Positions 9,701 through 24,100 of a DNA stretch of 64,000 bases are shown here, piece by piece. Made by a program: the position numbers and the translations under genes. A model generated the notes under the pieces. The model did no database searches. It was not told where the DNA came from and was given only the letters and a program-made list of their open reading frames with translations. This DNA comes from Trichaptum fuscoviolaceum (lineage: Eukaryota > Basidiomycota > Agaricomycetes > Hymenochaetales > Trichaptaceae). Numbering within the stretch: the stretch's first letter is position 1; each line of letters starts with the position of its first letter. Where the stretch lies: positions 1,101,981 to 1,165,980 of the forward strand of contig CAJSYZ010000006.1 in the NCBI GenBank assembly GCA_910574455.1, given 5' to 3'.

Positions 9701-11264
9701 ACTAGACATCATCAAAGCGAAACATGACAAGACTTCTATCCACTTACCCGTGTTTATAATCATGTCTACACGTTAAGGCCTCTCCTATCACACCACTCAT
9801 ACCTTGAAAGACTCATTAGCCGCCGAAGAGCTCTTTGAGGTATCTCTGGAGCAGTTCCCATGCATGTGAGAGTCCGAGTCCATGGCGAAGCTGTGTTCTG
9901 TCGTAAGGGCCTGATAGCACCTTCGTGGTGTTGTCCGAAGTAGTTTTTACGGTCATAGCAGTTGTAGAAATACGTCGATGTTCCATAGCACAGTAGGATT
10001 CGTAGATAAGACATATTCTTGACGGGCGTCCGAGGATTCCGAGTCGAAAATATGCATGCTTCCGAGTCAGTGATGTAGAAACACGAGGAAAGGGATCCAG
10101 CCCATCGTGTTCACATCGAAATTGCGTACTTTCGTCTGACTAGCTGGGCAAAAATAAACTCGCAATGCACATTGCACATTGCTAAACTGAAAACGTCTTC
10201 TTATCTGTTGTAGCATAATTTCTTCTTCAAAGACACACCTTCAGCGCCCGCGTATCGATGGTAGTTCGTCAAGTTATCGTCACATTATTGATAACCGGAG
10301 GCTTCACAAACCACTTTCAAGACGCGCTTACAATGGGGCAAGGTGCGGGGTTTTATCCTACTGATTGAACGAGACTTTTTAAAAGGTCAGTCACTGCTTA
10401 AAAATGTGATTAGAAGATAAGGACGCACCGTTTGTGGGAAGTCGTTAAAACTTCAGAAATGCACAATATTGTAGGGGTTCTTTCCCACTAACCTCATGAT
10501 ACTCAGCGATGATAGGAGATGGTCGATGGTACTCAGACGATTTGTCCCGCTCCCTTGAAAGACAACCGTTTTTGATGGCGAGGTCTTGAGGTTTACAAGC
10601 TACGGCGCGTTGCTGTGCTGTGAGGCTCTGGTGAATGCGGTCCACGTACTGAGTCCATGTTGATCTTCTTAAGCAGCCGATGGTGAAAGTGTTTTCCTAC
10701 AAAGATACCCATGGCCAGTCCTATCTATGTTTGATCCGTCGTTTCAAGTCGTCCGTGGATTAACAAGAAGTTGCAACCACTCATCAGTTGAGTTTCTCTC
10801 AAATATGAGGAGCGCCCAAGGGCAACTTGAAATTTCAACGTACATGGAACCGCAAGCCACTTACAACTCACCTTTGATCGTCCTCGATTGTCTTTGTCTG
10901 CTAGTAGTTACCTTCAACTTGAAAGCTCTGACAAGTCAGACAAGAGTGTACTACTACTAGTAGTAGTAACGGCGTCGATCACCGTGAGAACATTTACCTT
11001 ACTACTACTAGTACCCCTGGCCTGCATACCGCTTTCCTCAACATCCTCTTGAACTTCATCTTTAGCAAACGCGTCTACCGGCTTCGTACCACGCAAGGAC
11101 GCGTAAAACATTCGTATCGGAAGAAGGGTAAGGAAAGGGAAAGAAAATCGCGTGGGGTGCATTGCTAGGACTATAGGGGCTTGTGAACAACGTGTGTGCT
11201 TTCTTCTGATACAGGAGGGTTATATTTGACATATTTCCTTTGCTTCTGCTTCAGCAGCAAAATT
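6789..11264. other. 4.5-kb stretch with no supportable gene
   Basis: I see no conserved protein, rRNA or tRNA here. The longest open frame (minus strand, 7918-8496, 192 codons) is Cys/Ser/Arg-rich, has no recognisable motif and looks fortuitous. The right end, 10949-11015, holds TACTACTAG-type palindromes. The stretch just before 11265 should contain the promoter and leader of the next gene. Confidence 0.5.
10949..10968. repeat. 20-bp perfect palindrome TACTACTACTAGTAGTAGTA
   Basis: The 20 bases equal their own reverse complement. A second, weaker copy (actactactagtac) follows at about 11001. The identical 20-mer occurs again at 46741-46760, and shorter members of the family recur in spacers across the window. 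It lies about 300 bp upstream of the start codon at 11265. No function can be read from it. Confidence 0.9.
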
Positions 11265-13660
11265 ATGAGCACTTCAGTGGCATCGGAAGACGCATCAAAT
11301 GCTCGAGAGAGGAGAATGTCGTACAGAGTTCCGCCACCGCCTGCACCCTTAAACATCGTTCGTCTGCTTAGACTTCTCCTTAATGATCTAGCTCATCGTT
11401 GTGTCAGCCCGAGCCCGTTGACCCGCGAAGAACTGCACACAGACCTTCTTCGCCTCTGCGGAATGGCTACACGGTAGATGACGAGAGTGAAGACGGGTCC
11501 GTACATGAGGATGCGAGTGTGGATAGACCATGGAGTCAGAGGTCGCACTCGCCGTCGCCTTCTATCACAAAGTTTGCCTCGAACATCGCACAACGTGTCG
11601 GCGCGCTCGTAGGGAGTACGAACTCTCGGAGCTCGAATGGGCTACCTACCGAGGCGGAACTTGAAGCGGAGGCCGAGAGGGAAAGGGAGCGAAGTCGGCG
11701 TGAGGCCGAGGTGATAATACAGCGCGAGGCGGAGGAACGACGAATGGTAGAAGAGGGTGTGCTTGCGATGATTGAGGGACAGTCATCGACTCAGCTACCT
11801 CCCCCTCCTCCTCGATCTCAGACGATGTCATCAAATCCACCTTCTCCGTCTAATTCACAGAAAGAGAAAGAGGGCTGGTTCGCGGCGGTCAAGAGCAAAC
11901 TCACACCGTCTAAAGAACCTCTCACTCCAGCCCAGCAAATCATTTTGGAGACGAAGGCGAAAGAAAAGGAGAAGAAGAAGGGTAAGGATAAAGACAAGGA
12001 GCAGTGGCCGGCTGTTCCGAGTAGCAAGTACAGTGACCCGGCATTTGTGAATCTCGTCAACTCGGCACCTGTTACACCTCCGAGGCCCATAGGACAAAAT
12101 ACCTTAACCATGACGCCTTCCCCTAAGCAGTCTGTTGACTCTTCTCGCGACGCTCCACCTCTTTACGCCCAATTTAATGCTCAGAATTCTCTTGACGTCT
12201 CTGCTACTTTACTTACAATCGCTCGCAGGTTTGAAAAACTTGAGCGCTGGACAGTATCCCATGTTCGAGCACTGGAGGAGCGAATGGGTGATGTTGAGCG
12301 CTGGCTTGTAGACAAAGAAAAAGAGAAGGAGGATACACCACCGAATCAAGGCGAGCCTGAAGTTAGTAGCAAGTCCAGCTTCCATTCAGATGAACAGGAT
12401 CTAGAAGGACGGCAAGCTGAGATGTCCGAAATTCGCGATGAGCTGGCCGAGCTCCAAGGACGTGTTGGAGAATTGGGTCGTGAGATGGCCAAACTTATGA
12501 CGGCGCCCCGGAATCTGACTTCGGGCCCGGAGCGGAATGCTTCGGCAGCACAGGTTCAGGCAGCTGTGCCCCCAACGCCTACGTCTATTGCACCGAGATC
12601 TCTACCAACTGTCCCGTCTCTACTTTCAACTCCTCGTCCTATTGCCCCCGTTGCCATACGTCCCAAGGAGGCGTCTCCGCCGCCGCCGATCCAGCGATCT
12701 GAATCTGTTCTTTCAGCAGGCGGTCGAACACGCTTGCCCTATCCTACTGGAGATTATACCTCTCCTCCTGGCACTATTGTCACCAAGCAAGAGATCTTAT
12801 CGCCTTCGAACTCTCCCCCTTCGTCCCTCAATGAAGCTAGCCGTCGACGACCCATTTCAATCGCTGGACTTCCATTGTCTGATAGTTCTTTTTTCCAAAC
12901 TTCGCAGCCATCGACTGGGTCAGGCGCGTCCGGCCTCCCTCAACGAAATCTATCGCCCCCTAGTCGCGCGCTCAGCCCCAGTTCATCATCTTCGCGAAAT
13001 GTAATTGCTACTCCGTCGAGACATTCCCAGCATAATATTAGTCCTACTCCGCGCAAGCGTTACACTGTTGCTCTCGGCGCGCCAATCGTTGGCTCCTCCA
13101 CATCTGTCAATTCGTATGATGACCAGCGCATGTTCTCTGGGTCTTCGGTTTCGACTCCGGACGTAACTGCTGACGAGGCTGACAGCTCTGATGCGTATGA
13201 TGAGTACGGAGATGCTGAGGCACGCGCGATTGGTCATTCTCGTGATGATACCATTGGCAAGTCTGAGGAACGGAGATCTGAAACCCTACCGAACCCACCA
13301 ACAATGCCTAACGATACACTCAGGCGCACAAATTCGTCAAGCTCTCCGAGGAATTCTCCACGAACACGAGCCATGTCATCTTATGGCGCTCTCTCAGGAA
13401 GCAGTGCTCTCTTATCGCCGTCCTCATCTCCTTCGCCGATAGCGCCTCTCCGACCTCGTTTGCGCTCTAAATCCAGCGACAAAATCGGCTTGGGTATCTC
13501 ATGGGGCTCAACGCCTGGAAAGTTTGTCGATCCCCTCGTAATCCGCAAACAAGAGAAGGAAGGGCTTTTGCCGAAAACACCCAAGACGCCCACATTTGCG
13601 AGGGGACAGAAGGTTCCTATTGGAGATTTAGTCGCCTTCTTTGATGGTGATAAGCATTAG
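11265..13660 (+). CDS. Large disordered protein with a central coiled coil, function unknown
   Basis: I place the start at ATG 11265. A 50-bp intron (11358-11407, gttcgt...gtgtcag) joins exon 1 (31 codons) in phase to a long exon ending at 13660, giving 781 residues. The protein is mostly Ser/Pro-rich and probably unstructured. It has a charged Glu/Arg helix at about residues 105-150, a Lys-rich KEKEKKKGKDKDK stretch and a heptad-like segment at about 305-400 (LEERMGDVERWL ... LAELQGRVGELGREMAKL). The C-terminus has a compact conserved-looking block (GLGISWGSTPGKFVDPLVI). I do not recognise the family. The features suit a scaffold or cytoskeletal/polarity protein, but that is only an inference. 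Reading frame and splice signals are clean. Confidence 0.8.
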
Positions 13661-14138
13661 CGTTTTATCTGAAGTACAAACCCTTCCTCCTTTTTATGAC
13701 CCTTTGTCGTTTTATATTCAGCATTCTAATTTTTTTTTCGTATTTTCATTTCGTGCTACGCCGTATTCTAAGTTGTTCTAGTCGATGCTTGCTTTTTCAT
13801 GTTTGTCCAGTTAAACCCTCTTGTATGTCTACAATGTTGTTCAGTTACGACTAATTACGACGAACGCTAGCTTTTAATTGCACTCGGTCTTCAATCACAC
13901 AAGGCGTGAAGAGAGGCTCTCAATCCCAACATGATCCGTCAGTTGTTGTATATACATTTCATTCCTCCTATTTAAACAAGTTATTCAAGTTCGCCTATAA
14001 AATCGCGTCCCAGTTGGATCATACTCGGTCTACACATTGGGTACAGAAAAGGGTTATGTCTAGATAATGCCGCCGCGTCTTAGTGAAAATAATGGTTACT
14101 AGTACAAGAAAGAGAGTCCAGAGTATAGAGCCATCACA
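13661..14138. other. Convergent 3' intergenic region
   Basis: This AT-rich spacer lies between the ends of the 11265 gene and the minus-strand phosphofructokinase-2 gene. It should hold both 3' untranslated regions. No further gene or repeat is seen. Confidence 0.5.
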
Positions 14139-16482
<2,344 letters not shown>

Positions 16483-16602
16483 GGTGGTCGGTGAGTGAGG
16501 TTATAGCAATGGTCAATGGGTATCCGCGAATTCGGTTGACCGGAATTGTCTATCCGTGCAACACTGCCGCAGTGAACAACACACTCTTGCCTTGTAACAG
16601 CC
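16483..16602. promoter_or_regulatory. 120-bp divergent promoter
   Basis: The start codons of the minus-strand 6-phosphofructo-2-kinase gene (16482) and the plus-strand HAD phosphatase gene (16603) are only 120 bp apart. The spacer must therefore contain both core promoters and both leaders. No clear TATA box is visible. The tight head-to-head arrangement invites co-regulation, which the sequence alone cannot show. Confidence 0.55.
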
Positions 16603-17836
16603 ATGTCTGCTGCCCAACGTCTCACATCTCGTGAGCACTATGAGGACCTGCTCGACAAATATGACACCTGGTTGTTCGACTGTGATGGTGTACTATGGCA
16701 TGGGACAAGACTGGTCGAGGGGGCGTTAGAAGTCCTCCAGTTCTTACGTTCGCGAAGTCAGTCGATGATTATGGTTCTCACAGTTCTCATCGCTGAATCT
16801 CCGTTGCTTGCAACACATTCCACGACCGATCGACTACTGTGGATTGTAAAATACTCATCATGCTAAGACAAGAGCGTGATTTTCGTGACCAACAACGCAA
16901 CTCAGTCTCGAGCAAGCTACAAGAAGAAATTCGACAAGCTCGGAGTCGAAGCTCATGTTGTACGTATGGTCTACTACTGTCTGTCTTGAGAACATCGTTC
17001 ACGGACGCTAGTAGGATGAAATATTCGGATCGGCGTTCGCAGCTGCGGTGTACATCTCCTCTGTCATCAAGATGCCAAAGGACAAAAAGGTCTACGTTAT
17101 TGGGATGGGTGGTCTTGAGGAAGAACTGCGAAACGAAGGAATTTCGTATATAGGAGGGACAGTGCGTAACGTTTGTATGCTCGCTTTGAATGAACTGATC
17201 CCCTTATTGCTTAGGACCCGGTAGATAACACTCTTGAGCCTTTCGATCCAGCTTCTTTCAAGCCCGATCCCTCGGTGGGGGCAGTCCTCTGCGGGCTCGA
17301 CACATCGATCAACTACACCAAGCTATCAAAGGCATTTATGCATTTGACATTAAATCCGCAATGCCTGTTTCTCGCAACCAATGAGGATTCGACATATCCT
17401 GCTGCTGGAGCTTTATTGCCGGGTGCAGGTTCAATTAGTGCGCCTTTGCGCTATGCACTGGGTAAAGATCCTGTTAGTATCGGGAAGCCTGCAAGGACCA
17501 TGCTCGATTGTATCAAGGCGAAGTAAGTATTCAGTATCTTTCAGTAATTAACTCTGTTGCTTATTTTTCTTGGCTCAGACACGACTTCGACCCACAGAGG
17601 ACAATAATGATAGGTGACCGCCTGAACACAGATATCCTCTTTGGAAAGCAAGGCTCGCTCTCGACTTTACTCGTTCTCACTGGTATGATAATTCCTAGTT
17701 GGTTCGTTCTGACACTTACTGTGCAACATTAGGTATCACTAAGGAAGAGGAGGTCTTTGGCGCCAATCCTTCTCCTACTGTACCAGACTACGTTACAACC
17801 TCGATAGGTGACCTACGTATTCTTGAGACGAAGTGA
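16603..17836 (+). CDS. PHO13-type HAD phosphatase (4-nitrophenylphosphatase / 2-phosphoglycolate phosphatase family)
   Basis: The product is a haloacid dehalogenase-superfamily phosphatase of about 305 residues, close to yeast Pho13 in length. Members detoxify side products of glycolysis such as 2-phosphoglycolate and 4-phosphoerythronate. Exon 1 (16603-16756) carries motif [13 protein letters not shown]. Exon 2 from 16868 carries motif [14 protein letters not shown]. Later exons give [12 protein letters not shown], a cap region with [15 protein letters not shown] and [12 protein letters not shown], the motif III region [11 protein letters not shown] and motif [15 protein letters not shown]. 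The last exon, after an intron near 17680, ends DLRILETK. Five introns of about 50-110 bp are removed, all with clean GT-AG ends. Its head-to-head pairing with the glycolytic regulator gene fits a metabolite-repair role, but this is inference. Confidence 0.88.
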
Positions 17837-18128
17837 CCCAAATTTCTTCGAGGAGAGTTCAGACCCATAGAAACTGTCGACTGATAGATTGCCACGATAT
17901 AAGGAGCGAATGTGCATGTAACAGGGATATACATATATTAGACTGTCAAGAGTGCATCCCATGTCTGCTAGACTGCCACACTTCGGTCTGAGATGGTTTC
18001 GGTGAGTTATGGCATACTATTATATACAGTCGTATCTTTTAATAATGCAATATTATAGCGATCAACGCCGAATCAATCAATGACGATCTCCACTCTCTCG
18101 TTCTCAATGTCCTGAACTCTGCGTTAAC

Positions 18129-21100
18129 TCAATGAAGAATACACTGCAAGATTTTACGAACCATAGGCACGGAAGACGAGAGCTGTGGCTTTTGAGAGTA
18201 TCTATCTTTCAAAATTGCTCTGCAAGTCAAAACACCAAGTGTAAGAGTCAGTGACGCTCGTAGATTCAACCCATACGCACCGAATGTCTTCCAGGAGCTC
18301 TGCATAAGTTGCTTGGGGGTTCTTCTCTACAGTGTTTGTTAGCTATCACAATTCAATAATGTAAACTCTGAAGCGTACTCAATGCAGTCAGGAACGCCTG
18401 AATGGAATGGAAACAGTAAGATCAGAATACTTCTTGAACACTTCTCGCCCGTGACTCACATATGTCATAGCGCCTTCATGTTTCCCCTTGATTACCGTAT
18501 CGGCGCTTGTTTGGTCATCCTTGCATCCGCTCCAGAGAATCTAAGCATCCTGTAAGGGTGACGCCAGTAATCTCGTTCATATTGTTCAACATACCACTCT
18601 GCCTCTATGCTCTCTTGGCTCTCTGTGGGGCTTCCTCTTCCTTGGATGAATAATATGGGTTTGCTTGATTGTATTATCTTCATCGAGCTATGGTAGAGTA
18701 AGTGTCCGGCGCTCCTGTCTATAAAGGGTGTCTCTCACCGCATAAGGCAGATCTGTGATATCGTCTAATCGTTAATTACAGCTCAACGTCTAAAGAAAAA
18801 GACTGACCAAGGGCTGACCCAGAGTGACATGACTGTTGAATATGGTCAGCAACTGGTCGCGTTAGAAGAGTATTTCTTACATCGAACAAGCACTGTTTAG
18901 ATTGTGAGTAATGCATTTGTGGAACGTAAAATGAGGAGCTCACAGTCAGCTGGCATCCTTCAGGAAGATCAGCGACCTAAACGATTGATAATCAGTTATC
19001 CGCTGAGGTGAGCTACTCTAGATTTCGTACCAGGATTCTGTGCATAATCTAATGTAGCATGTCAGCGCTATGACAAACATACGAAGCAGAAGAATACGCT
19101 GCTTACATCGTCGATAAGCATTCCCTTTGGTTCGCTCTGGAGATAATCGACCGGGTAGATGCCTGTGAGCAGTCTTAGTATCCATCATCTGCTCCATCTA
19201 TCTAATGATATACCTTGGTCCTCCCCATCCGATTCATTACCGTCATAGTCTATGGTTTGACCTCCGTGACCCGAAACTAAGTACATATCGAATCTATCAG
19301 CGCCCCATTGAGGTCTACGAAGAAAACAGTCTCACAAGATAAGAAGAGACTATCTCCAGGTTGAGCATCGGCGACTAGCTTCTCCATGTGCTTCAAAATA
19401 TTCTCTCTTGTAGGTGCTTCTGACGGATACATATCGACTAACAATGTTATATCATCCTTCCCAAAGTTTTTGTATTCTGCAGAACAAGCCATGCTAAGTA
19501 AGTATACATTTCTTCAGCAATCCGGCGAAATTGGCACTTACTGACGAGGTAATTAGAAATACTCTTAGCGTCATAACCACATCCCCAGAGCTCCGACTTC
19601 TGGCAGAAATAATGGATGCCAATCTGAGAGTAGCAAAGGTGAGAATTCAATGATCAGTCACTTGAGTAAAGCGATACTAACACATAATGCTCTCTTCCTG
19701 GACCTTGCATTTGAGGCTTCAACATCTGGACTTAGTGATGCCGCAGAGAACCTCGAATAATTGGGTCTCTCGAAAGAATCATCAACGTCTGCATTCCGAT
19801 TAGTTGGGCCACTTCATCTCTCAGATCTTAGACACTTACCTCCTGTTAACCCTCTTTCCGACGTATCTGTGGGAGCAATGTCTTCGTCTGACGATAGATC
19901 CTCTGAGCCCTTAGGTTCTGCTTCAGTTGATTCTTCGGCACTTTCTCCACTCTCAGCCGAAGCTTGTTCCTCGTACGAGTCGTCATGTGGCCCCTCCGTT
20001 GCATCCTGTACATCAGCTCCAGATTCTGAATCTTCTTGATCAAGTTCACGTGTCTCGTTTTCATCGCTACGGGGATCAACGTCCGTTGTTTCCGAGGCGT
20101 TGATTTCTTCAGTATCTTGCGCGTCGTCTGCCTCTGGCTCTGCTTCAGCAGTTTCTTCTATAGCCGCAGAACCAGGCTCATCTTCTAGGACTTCTTCAGG
20201 AGACTCAGATTCTGAATTTTGTTGTCCACTTTCTACTTCTGCTGGCATATCGTCGACCTCAGCAAGAGCCTCATCATCCTCAGTTTTTGCGTCATACTCA
20301 GACGCAGGATCGGAATTTACGTCGTTTACTTTGCCTGTTTCTTCGTTTTCCGCAGAATCTTCAGGCGAAGGGGCTAGTTCTTTCGTCTCTTCTGGAGTCT
20401 CATCTGCTGAAGGTTCGACGCCTTCAGTTTCAGCAACATTAGCAGGTACAGATTCATTTTCTTCTGGCTCGTCAGACACCACTTTAGATGTCTCCGCACT
20501 TTCATTTTCTCCCTCACATTCGTTGCCTTCGCTTCCCCCAACATTCTCTCCAGATTCGTCGTTTTCCGCATCTTCACCTGGAGCATTTTCAACGGAATCT
20601 TCGCTGGCTTCCTCTGATACGCTCTCCACGGCTGATCCGTCGGGCGCAGCTTCTTCTGTAGGATCCTCAGAAGTAGCTTCAACCTCATCCTCCGCTTCTT
20701 GAACACCTTGGTCGCTCGGTCCTGGTTCTGGGGCATCTTCCATGTCGCCCTCCGATACTTCCTCGTTTACTTCGGATTCTCCCTGAGGCTCTTCGGCCTC
20801 GCGCTGTTCCTCAGGTACCTGATCGTTTTCCGAGTCTCCCTCAGTAACGGGCTCATCAGCGTCTTTCACAGTTTCTTCATGTTCTGCGCTTCCTGGTTCA
20901 GTCTCCTCGTCCCCACCTTCGGCAATAGGCTCTTCCGCGACTTCACCTTCAGGGACGACATTCTCTTCAGACTCACCCTCAGCCACATTCTCCTCGTCGT
21001 GCTCGTTTTCACCTTCTTGGACTGCTTCATCCGTAGCATCTGTAACAGGCTCGCTCTCAGTCGCAGGTTCGTCATAGGAATTGCCTTCGGCCTCTTCTGC

Positions 21101-24100
21101 TTCGTCAGTCGGCTCTCCTTCAGGCGCAGGCTCTTCCTCGACTTCGCCAGTGTTATCGACCTCTCCTTCGGGCGCAGTGTCTTCTGATTCTTCCTCCACT
21201 GCCGTATCCTCATTTTCTTCAGCTTCGGGAACAGGTTCTTCTCCGTCAGGTGCACGTTCTTCATCTGGGTCTCCCAGAGGACCTTGTTCCTCCCCTGTGT
21301 CCCCCTCAGGGACAGAATCTTCTTCAGTTAGACCTTCTGGCGCAGAGTCTTCGCTTTCAGGAGCAGCTTCGCCCGTTCCTCCTTCTGTCGAAGATTCTGG
21401 TTGAGTAGAATCTTCCCCGGCGGTTTCGTCAATATCGCGCGACCCTTCACCAGATTCCGGGTCGTCTGTCGTTTCATTTTCGGGTGAAGTATCATTTTCA
21501 CTTTCGCCCTCAGGGCTAGATTCATCAACGGGTTCATCATTAGATGCAGGCTCTTCCACAACTTCCCCTCCCTCCTCAACTGCAGGCTCTTCTCCAGCTT
21601 CATTTTCACTCATAACCTCTTCCCCGACCCCCTCTTCAGAGCCAGCGCCCTCTTCAGTCTCACCATTGGGAGCAGTGTCGGGATCTATTGACTCATCATT
21701 TGCTTGTTCATCGGGAGTAGGCTCTTCTGCCAGATCTTCTGAGGAAGGTTCCGCATCGGGTTCTCCTTCAGCAACCTGCTCATTAGTTACTTCAACTTCA
21801 GATGGAGTTTCGTTTTCCTCGTGATTCTCCTCCGTGACCTCTTCGGGGTCAGCAACTTCCGTCGTAGCATTCGCATCTTCCTCGTTCGTTTGTTCCTCAG
21901 GAGTAGGCTCTTCGGCCAGATCTTCTGAAGGTGGTTCCGCATCGGGTTCTCCATCAGCGACCTGTTCATCTGTTACTTCAGTTGGAGGTTCATTTTCCTC
22001 GCGATTCTCCTCCGCGTTGTCTTCGGGGTCAGCATCATCCGTAATAGCATTCGCATCTTCCACGTTCGTTGGTTCCTCTTGCGTAGACTCTTCTATATCA
22101 CGAGTTTCGTCCTCTGCCTGAGCTGGTTCATCGTCTGCAATTTCTCCCGATAATGTTTCGGAAGTATCTATAGTCTCTTCTGAATCAAGTGGGGTTTCTT
22201 CAGCCTGAACTTCTCTTTCGGTTTCTGCCCCTGTGGGATCCTCAGGAACGTCTTCTCCTTCTCCTTTCTCTTCACCAGTTTCTTCCTCTACCGAAGCCTC
22301 GCCATTCTCACGTGTCTCCTCCCCTGGTACTGATTCCTCATTCATAGGCTCCTCTGGTATGTACTCTTCGCTGGTGTCTTCCGATGTTTCAGGTACTTCG
22401 TTATCCATGGGCTCTTCAGCTTCAGCGCCCGGCGCAGTTTCTTCTGGATCACCTTCAGCCGTTTCGGATGTTTCCTCTGGTTGTTCGCCTGGATTTGACT
22501 CGTTGGTCTGCTCCACTCCGGGTTCTCCTTCAGTCTCTTCGAATGCGGGCTCCAGCACCTGCTCTTCAGGCGACGTTTCTGCTGCGTCGTCTCTGACATC
22601 CTCAGTCGTAGCCTCACCATAGTCTGCCTCATTCTCTCCCTCTGCTTCCGGCTCTAACTCCGCTTCGCCTTGCGGAGAATCAGACGAAGACTCTTCAATC
22701 TCTCTCGTCTCATCTTCCTGTATAGGCTCTGCAGATTCAGGTTCCAATGAAGGACCTTCCTCATCGAGAACCCCTTCCTCTGTAGGCTCGTCTCCGGGTT
22801 CCGCCACGGGCTCATCTGAAATTTCGACTTCGGGACCATAATTCTCATCCACGGACACTGGATCCTCTCCGGATTCTTGAGGAGACGGCTCAGCATAGGC
22901 GGCTTCTTCGGCCCGATCCTCAGTACCACCTAGTTCATCAGATGCAGACTCTTCAAGCTCGCGGGTTTCCTCCTCAGCAATCGGCTCTTCACAAGTAGTT
23001 TCCTCCCCAGCATCGGTCGTTGTTTCTTCCGCCACAGGTTCTTCTACCATCTCTGCAGATGCATCTTCGTCTGCGATCGCGGGCTCCGATTCGGCTACAG
23101 ATTCTTCTCCAACTTCGCCTTCACCTTCGAGTACTGGTTCTATCTCGGCAGACTCTTCTGCACTTTCTCCCGGCGTTGAACCCGCCATTTCCGGATTTCC
23201 TTCAGGTTCCCCTTCAACAAGTTCTTCCTCCGGAACAGTCTCCGAGTCCTCTATCTCTCGAGTTTCGTCCTCGGGTATAGTTTCTTCGACAGCCTCTTCT
23301 GTGCTTTCGCCCACATCAGGGGCAGCTTCGGCTGTGTCCACCTCAGGTTCATTATCGCCTGTGGACTCAGGCTCTGCCGACTCTTCCGCATTCTCTTCAG
23401 GAACAACTTCCGGACCATCTTCCAAAGTCTCCGTGGTACCGTTTTCCTCCACAACTTCCTCAGAAACAATTTCCTCTGTACCGTTATTTTCCTCTGCGAT
23501 CTCTTCAGACACATTATCAACTGAATTCGTCGGATCCTCCTCTCCTGAGCCTTCCTCGCTGGTTTGTTCCGGAGAGGCTTCATTCTCATCTGCGTTGGAG
23601 TTACGGTCGACCGAATCTTCAATCTCTCGGGACTCATCCTCAGCTGAAGGCTCTTCTGAAATGTCCTCAGGTATAGACTCTTCAGTAATGGGCTCTTCCA
23701 GAGTAGTCAATTCCGCATTGTCATCCGGATTATATTCAGGATCTACAGGTTCTTCTCCAGAGGGTTCGTCGGTCGTTTCCTGACTCTCCTCCAAAGCACT
23801 TTCTCCTGGATTAGGCTCAGGATCTGCTGAATCCTCAATTTCCCGGGACTCCTCATCTGCTGGTAGTTCCTCGGAGACATCCCCGGTTTGATCACCAATT
23901 AGTTCTTCTGTCGAGTTCTCATCTATAGGTTCTGAAGGTTCTTCACCGATAGGCTCTTCCGTAGCAGTTTCAAGATCTACTGGATCTTCGGTTTCCCGAG
24001 ATTCGTCGGCAGCCTGTGGTTCCTCTGCGACGTCGTCGACTGTACTCTCTTCACCAGCAGGCCCTTCAGTAGTTTCATCAGATACATTCTCACCTCCATC

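Noticed and set aside
16839..17153. Open frame overlapping PHO13 exons in another frame
   Set aside because: It is a shadow of the spliced phosphatase exons, which carry the conserved HAD motifs.
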